Below, piece by piece: positions 5,944-7,542 of a stretch of DNA of 7,542 nucleotides (position 1 is its first letter; every line of letters begins with the position of its first letter). A model generated the notes under the pieces. The model searched no databases, was not told where the DNA came from, and worked only from the letters and a program-made list of their open reading frames with translations. This DNA is from an uncultured Acidimicrobiia bacterium (GTDB taxonomy: Bacteria > Actinomycetota > Acidimicrobiia > Spongiisociales > JAENVV01), in assembly GCA_905480085.1 (NCBI GenBank), contig CAJQPD010000351.1, positions 1-7,542 on the forward strand. The letters run 5' to 3'. The position numbers and the translations under genes were made by a program.

Positions 5944-6050
5944 CCTATCAGAACATGGGAGCGAACTTGCACCAACCGGCGCCATCCAGATCCCCGAGAC
6001 CGCAAAGGCGATCGAGCCGCTGACCCCGAGGGGCACCGCCGACCAGAACC
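5944..6050 (+). other. 107-base spacer before the MatB-like gene
   Basis: No hairpin with a T-run and no clear promoter were found. The only good purine stretch (CGAGGGG) lies about 20 bases before the ATG at 6051, too far for a standard ribosome site. The MatB-like gene may therefore have its own weak or unusual start, or be leaderless. Confidence 0.4.
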
Positions 6051-7478
6051 ATGAACCTGTTTTCAACTCTCACCAGCAACCTTGACCTCGAGGCCGCCTT
6101 TCTCGACACACCCCCGGCCACGTGGACCTTCGGCGAGGTGCTCGATCTATCCGCCCGGATGGCCGGCTCATTGCGGGCAGCGGGCGTCGAACCGGGCGAG
6201 CGGGTGGTGGTGGTGCTCCCGAAGTCGGCCCATTCGGTAGCCGTCTACCTTGCCTGCTTGCGGATCGGTGCGATCTACGTGCCATTGAACCCGGCCTATA
6301 CCGATCCGGAAATCTCCTTCTTTATCTCGGATGCGAGTCCACGAATTGTCATCGCCGAGAACGAACTTCCCGATGCGCCAACGTTGACCATGGGACCGAC
6401 TGGCGTCGGATCGTTGCTCGGCGTTGAAGAGACCTTCGTCGGAACGGTCGAGCGCGCCGATGCCGAAGGGGCGGCCATCCTCTACACGTCTGGCACTACC
6501 GGTCGATCAAAAGGGGCGATGCTGACGCATGGATGCCTCAGCGACAACGCCCTGACTCTCTTTGATGTCTGGCGTTGGCAACCAGACGACGTGCTCCTCC
6601 ACGCTCTGCCGATTTTTCATGTCCACGGACTGTTCGTGGCTCTCCACTGCGCTCTGCTTGGCGGGTCGCGAGTCATATTCATGGAACAGTTCGATGCAGC
6701 CTCAGTCCGTGGCCGTCTCCCGATGGCCACCGTCATGATGGGGGTACCGACCTTCTACGCCAGGCTGCTGTCGGATCCGGAGTTCGGACCAGACGATTGC
6801 ACCAACATGCGCCTTTTCATTTCGGGCTCCGCGCCGCTCGCCGAACACGTCTTCGCCGAGTTCGCCCGCCGGACCGGGCATACGATCCTCGAACGCTATG
6901 GAATGACCGAGGCCGGAATGATCTGCTCGAACCCATACGACGGACCACGCGAAGCAGGGACCGTGGGATTCCCGTTGCCCGGCTACGTCGCAAGGGTGGC
7001 TGACGAATCCGATCGTCCGGTTCCAGTTGGGAAAGTCGGGATATTGCAGATTCGGGGTCCCAGCTTGTTCGGCGGGTACTGGCAACTGCCGGATAAGACC
7101 GCCGAGTCGTACACGGCCGACCAGTACTTCCGGACCGGTGATCTCGCCAGGATGGATGACGCAGGAAGGGTGACACTGCTCGGCCGATCCCACGACCTGA
7201 TCATCACCGGCGGATTCAATGTCTATCCAAAGGAAATCGAACGAATCCTCAATGAAGTCGCCGGCGTGTCTGAGACGGCCGTTGTGGGACATCCTGACGA
7301 CGACCTGGGCGAAATCCCGGTGGCGTATGTGGTCGGCGACGCCGAAGAAGCCTCATTGCGCGGTCACGCCGCTTCGCAGTTGGCTCGCTACAAACAGCCA
7401 CGAAGATATGTGTTTGTGGACGCACTCCCTCGCAACGCGATGGGGAAGGTTCAAAAATCCGCCCTCCGTCCCGGCTGA
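6051..7478 (+). CDS. matB: Malonyl-CoA/methylmalonyl-CoA synthetase (MatB-like, ANL superfamily)
   Basis: Predicted 475 residues, close to the 485-505 of known MatB enzymes, which make malonyl-CoA from malonate, CoA and ATP through an acyl-adenylate. The adenylation motifs are complete: P-loop YTSGTTGRSKG (145-155), ERYGMTE (281-287), YFRTGDLA (359-366), hinge and substrate region around GRSHDLIITGGFNVYPKEIE (378-397) and the C-terminal catalytic Lys466 in NAMGKVQKS. MatB-like hallmarks are LPIFHVHGLF (186-195), NMRLFISGSAPL (262-273) and GTVGFPLPG (313-321). It is cytosolic; the product would feed fatty-acid or polyketide synthesis, or malonate use. No malonate transporter or decarboxylase is in view. 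Methylmalonate or another short acid is possible, because specificity cannot be read reliably from sequence alone. The ATG at 6051 lacks a good ribosome site but matches the usual N-terminus. The next gene starts 19 bases later. Confidence 0.87.
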   Translation: MNLFSTLTSNLDLEAAFLDTPPATWTFGEVLDLSARMAGSLRAAGVEPGERVVVVLPKSAHSVAVYLACLRIGAIYVPLNPAYTDPEISFFISDASPRIVIAENELPDAPTLTMGPTGVGSLLGVEETFVGTVERADAEGAAILYTSGTTGRSKGAMLTHGCLSDNALTLFDVWRWQPDDVLLHALPIFHVHGLFVALHCALLGGSRVIFMEQFDAASVRGRLPMATVMMGVPTFYARLLSDPEFGPDDCTNMRLFISGSAPLAEHVFAEFARRTGHTILERYGMTEAGMICSNPYDGPREAGTVGFPLPGYVARVADESDRPVPVGKVGILQIRGPSLFGGYWQLPDKTAESYTADQYFRTGDLARMDDAGRVTLLGRSHDLIITGGFNVYPKEIERILNEVAGVSETAVVGHPDDDLGEIPVAYVVGDAEEASLRGHAASQLARYKQPRRYVFVDALPRNAMGKVQKSALRPG

Positions 7479-7497
7479 TCCCGGTTAGGTTTTGCCC

Positions 7498-7542
7498 ATG
7501 ACCATCAGGGCGTATGAGGAATCGGACCTGCCCCACATCCAG
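7498..7542 (+). CDS. Start of a probable GNAT-family N-acetyltransferase, cut by window edge
   Basis: Only the first 15 residues are visible: MTIRAYEESDLPHIQ. The pattern 'hydrophobic-Arg-x-Tyr/Ala-x-x-x-Asp-Leu-x-x-Ile' is the usual first strand and helix of GNAT acetyltransferases, which move an acetyl group from acetyl-CoA to an amine. AGGT sits 7 bases before the ATG. The 19-base gap after the MatB-like gene suggests co-transcription. The family call is tentative because almost all of the gene lies outside the window. Confidence 0.5.
   Translation, partial: MTIRAYEESDLPHIQ

Noticed and set aside
5942..6085. Frame across the 5944-6050 spacer reading protein-like (GAIQIPETAKAIEPL)
   Set aside because: No start codon with a ribosome site lies in this frame and it ends inside the MatB-like gene; treated as chance or an undetectable remnant.
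6702..7292. Minus-strand 196-residue frame opposite the MatB-like gene
   Set aside because: The plus strand carries all adenylation motifs; the reverse frame is a shadow with no ribosome site.

Overview
The window looks like ordinary chromosome from a high-GC actinobacterium, and an acidimicrobial-type lineage is my best guess. The grounds are high GC, GTG as well as ATG starts, Asp/Val/Ala-rich proteins, an actinobacterial-style lipoprotein with a Thr/Pro linker, and a MatB-type acyl-CoA synthetase. This placement is inference, because there is no rRNA or marker gene in view. I see no tRNA, CRISPR array, insertion sequence or phage gene.

Left part, minus strand (1-2892): four closely spaced genes read right to left. 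In transcription order they are a dienelactone hydrolase-family enzyme, an unrecognised five-helix membrane protein, an NfeD/YqiJ-like OB-fold membrane protein with a striking (Asp-X)17 segment, and a flotillin/SPFH protein that runs off the left edge. Gaps are 4, 19 and 25 bases, so this is very probably one operon. NfeD-like plus flotillin is a known membrane-microdomain pair (YuaF-FloT in Bacillus, YqiJ-YqiK in E. coli). The hydrolase and the five-helix protein are the unusual companions. Upstream lie a 12-bp hairpin (2919-2946) and a possible 35-codon reading frame.

Middle (3072-4331), minus strand: a 399-residue lipoprotein that begins with a chagasin-like cysteine-protease-inhibitor domain and continues into two regions I cannot name. 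A strong hairpin follows it.

Right part, plus strand (4412-7542): an 80-base divergent promoter region, then a CPBP-family intramembrane protease-like protein. Its last codons overlap the start of a membrane protein with an HEXXH motif and a possible third zinc ligand. After these come a malonyl-CoA synthetase (MatB-like) and, at the edge, the first 15 codons of a probable GNAT acetyltransferase.

The points most worth a second look are the overlapping pair of membrane protease-like genes beside a divergent protease-inhibitor lipoprotein, and the flotillin operon with its Asp-repeat protein and unknown membrane partner. I do not claim a proven new system; these are the best candidates in an otherwise ordinary region.
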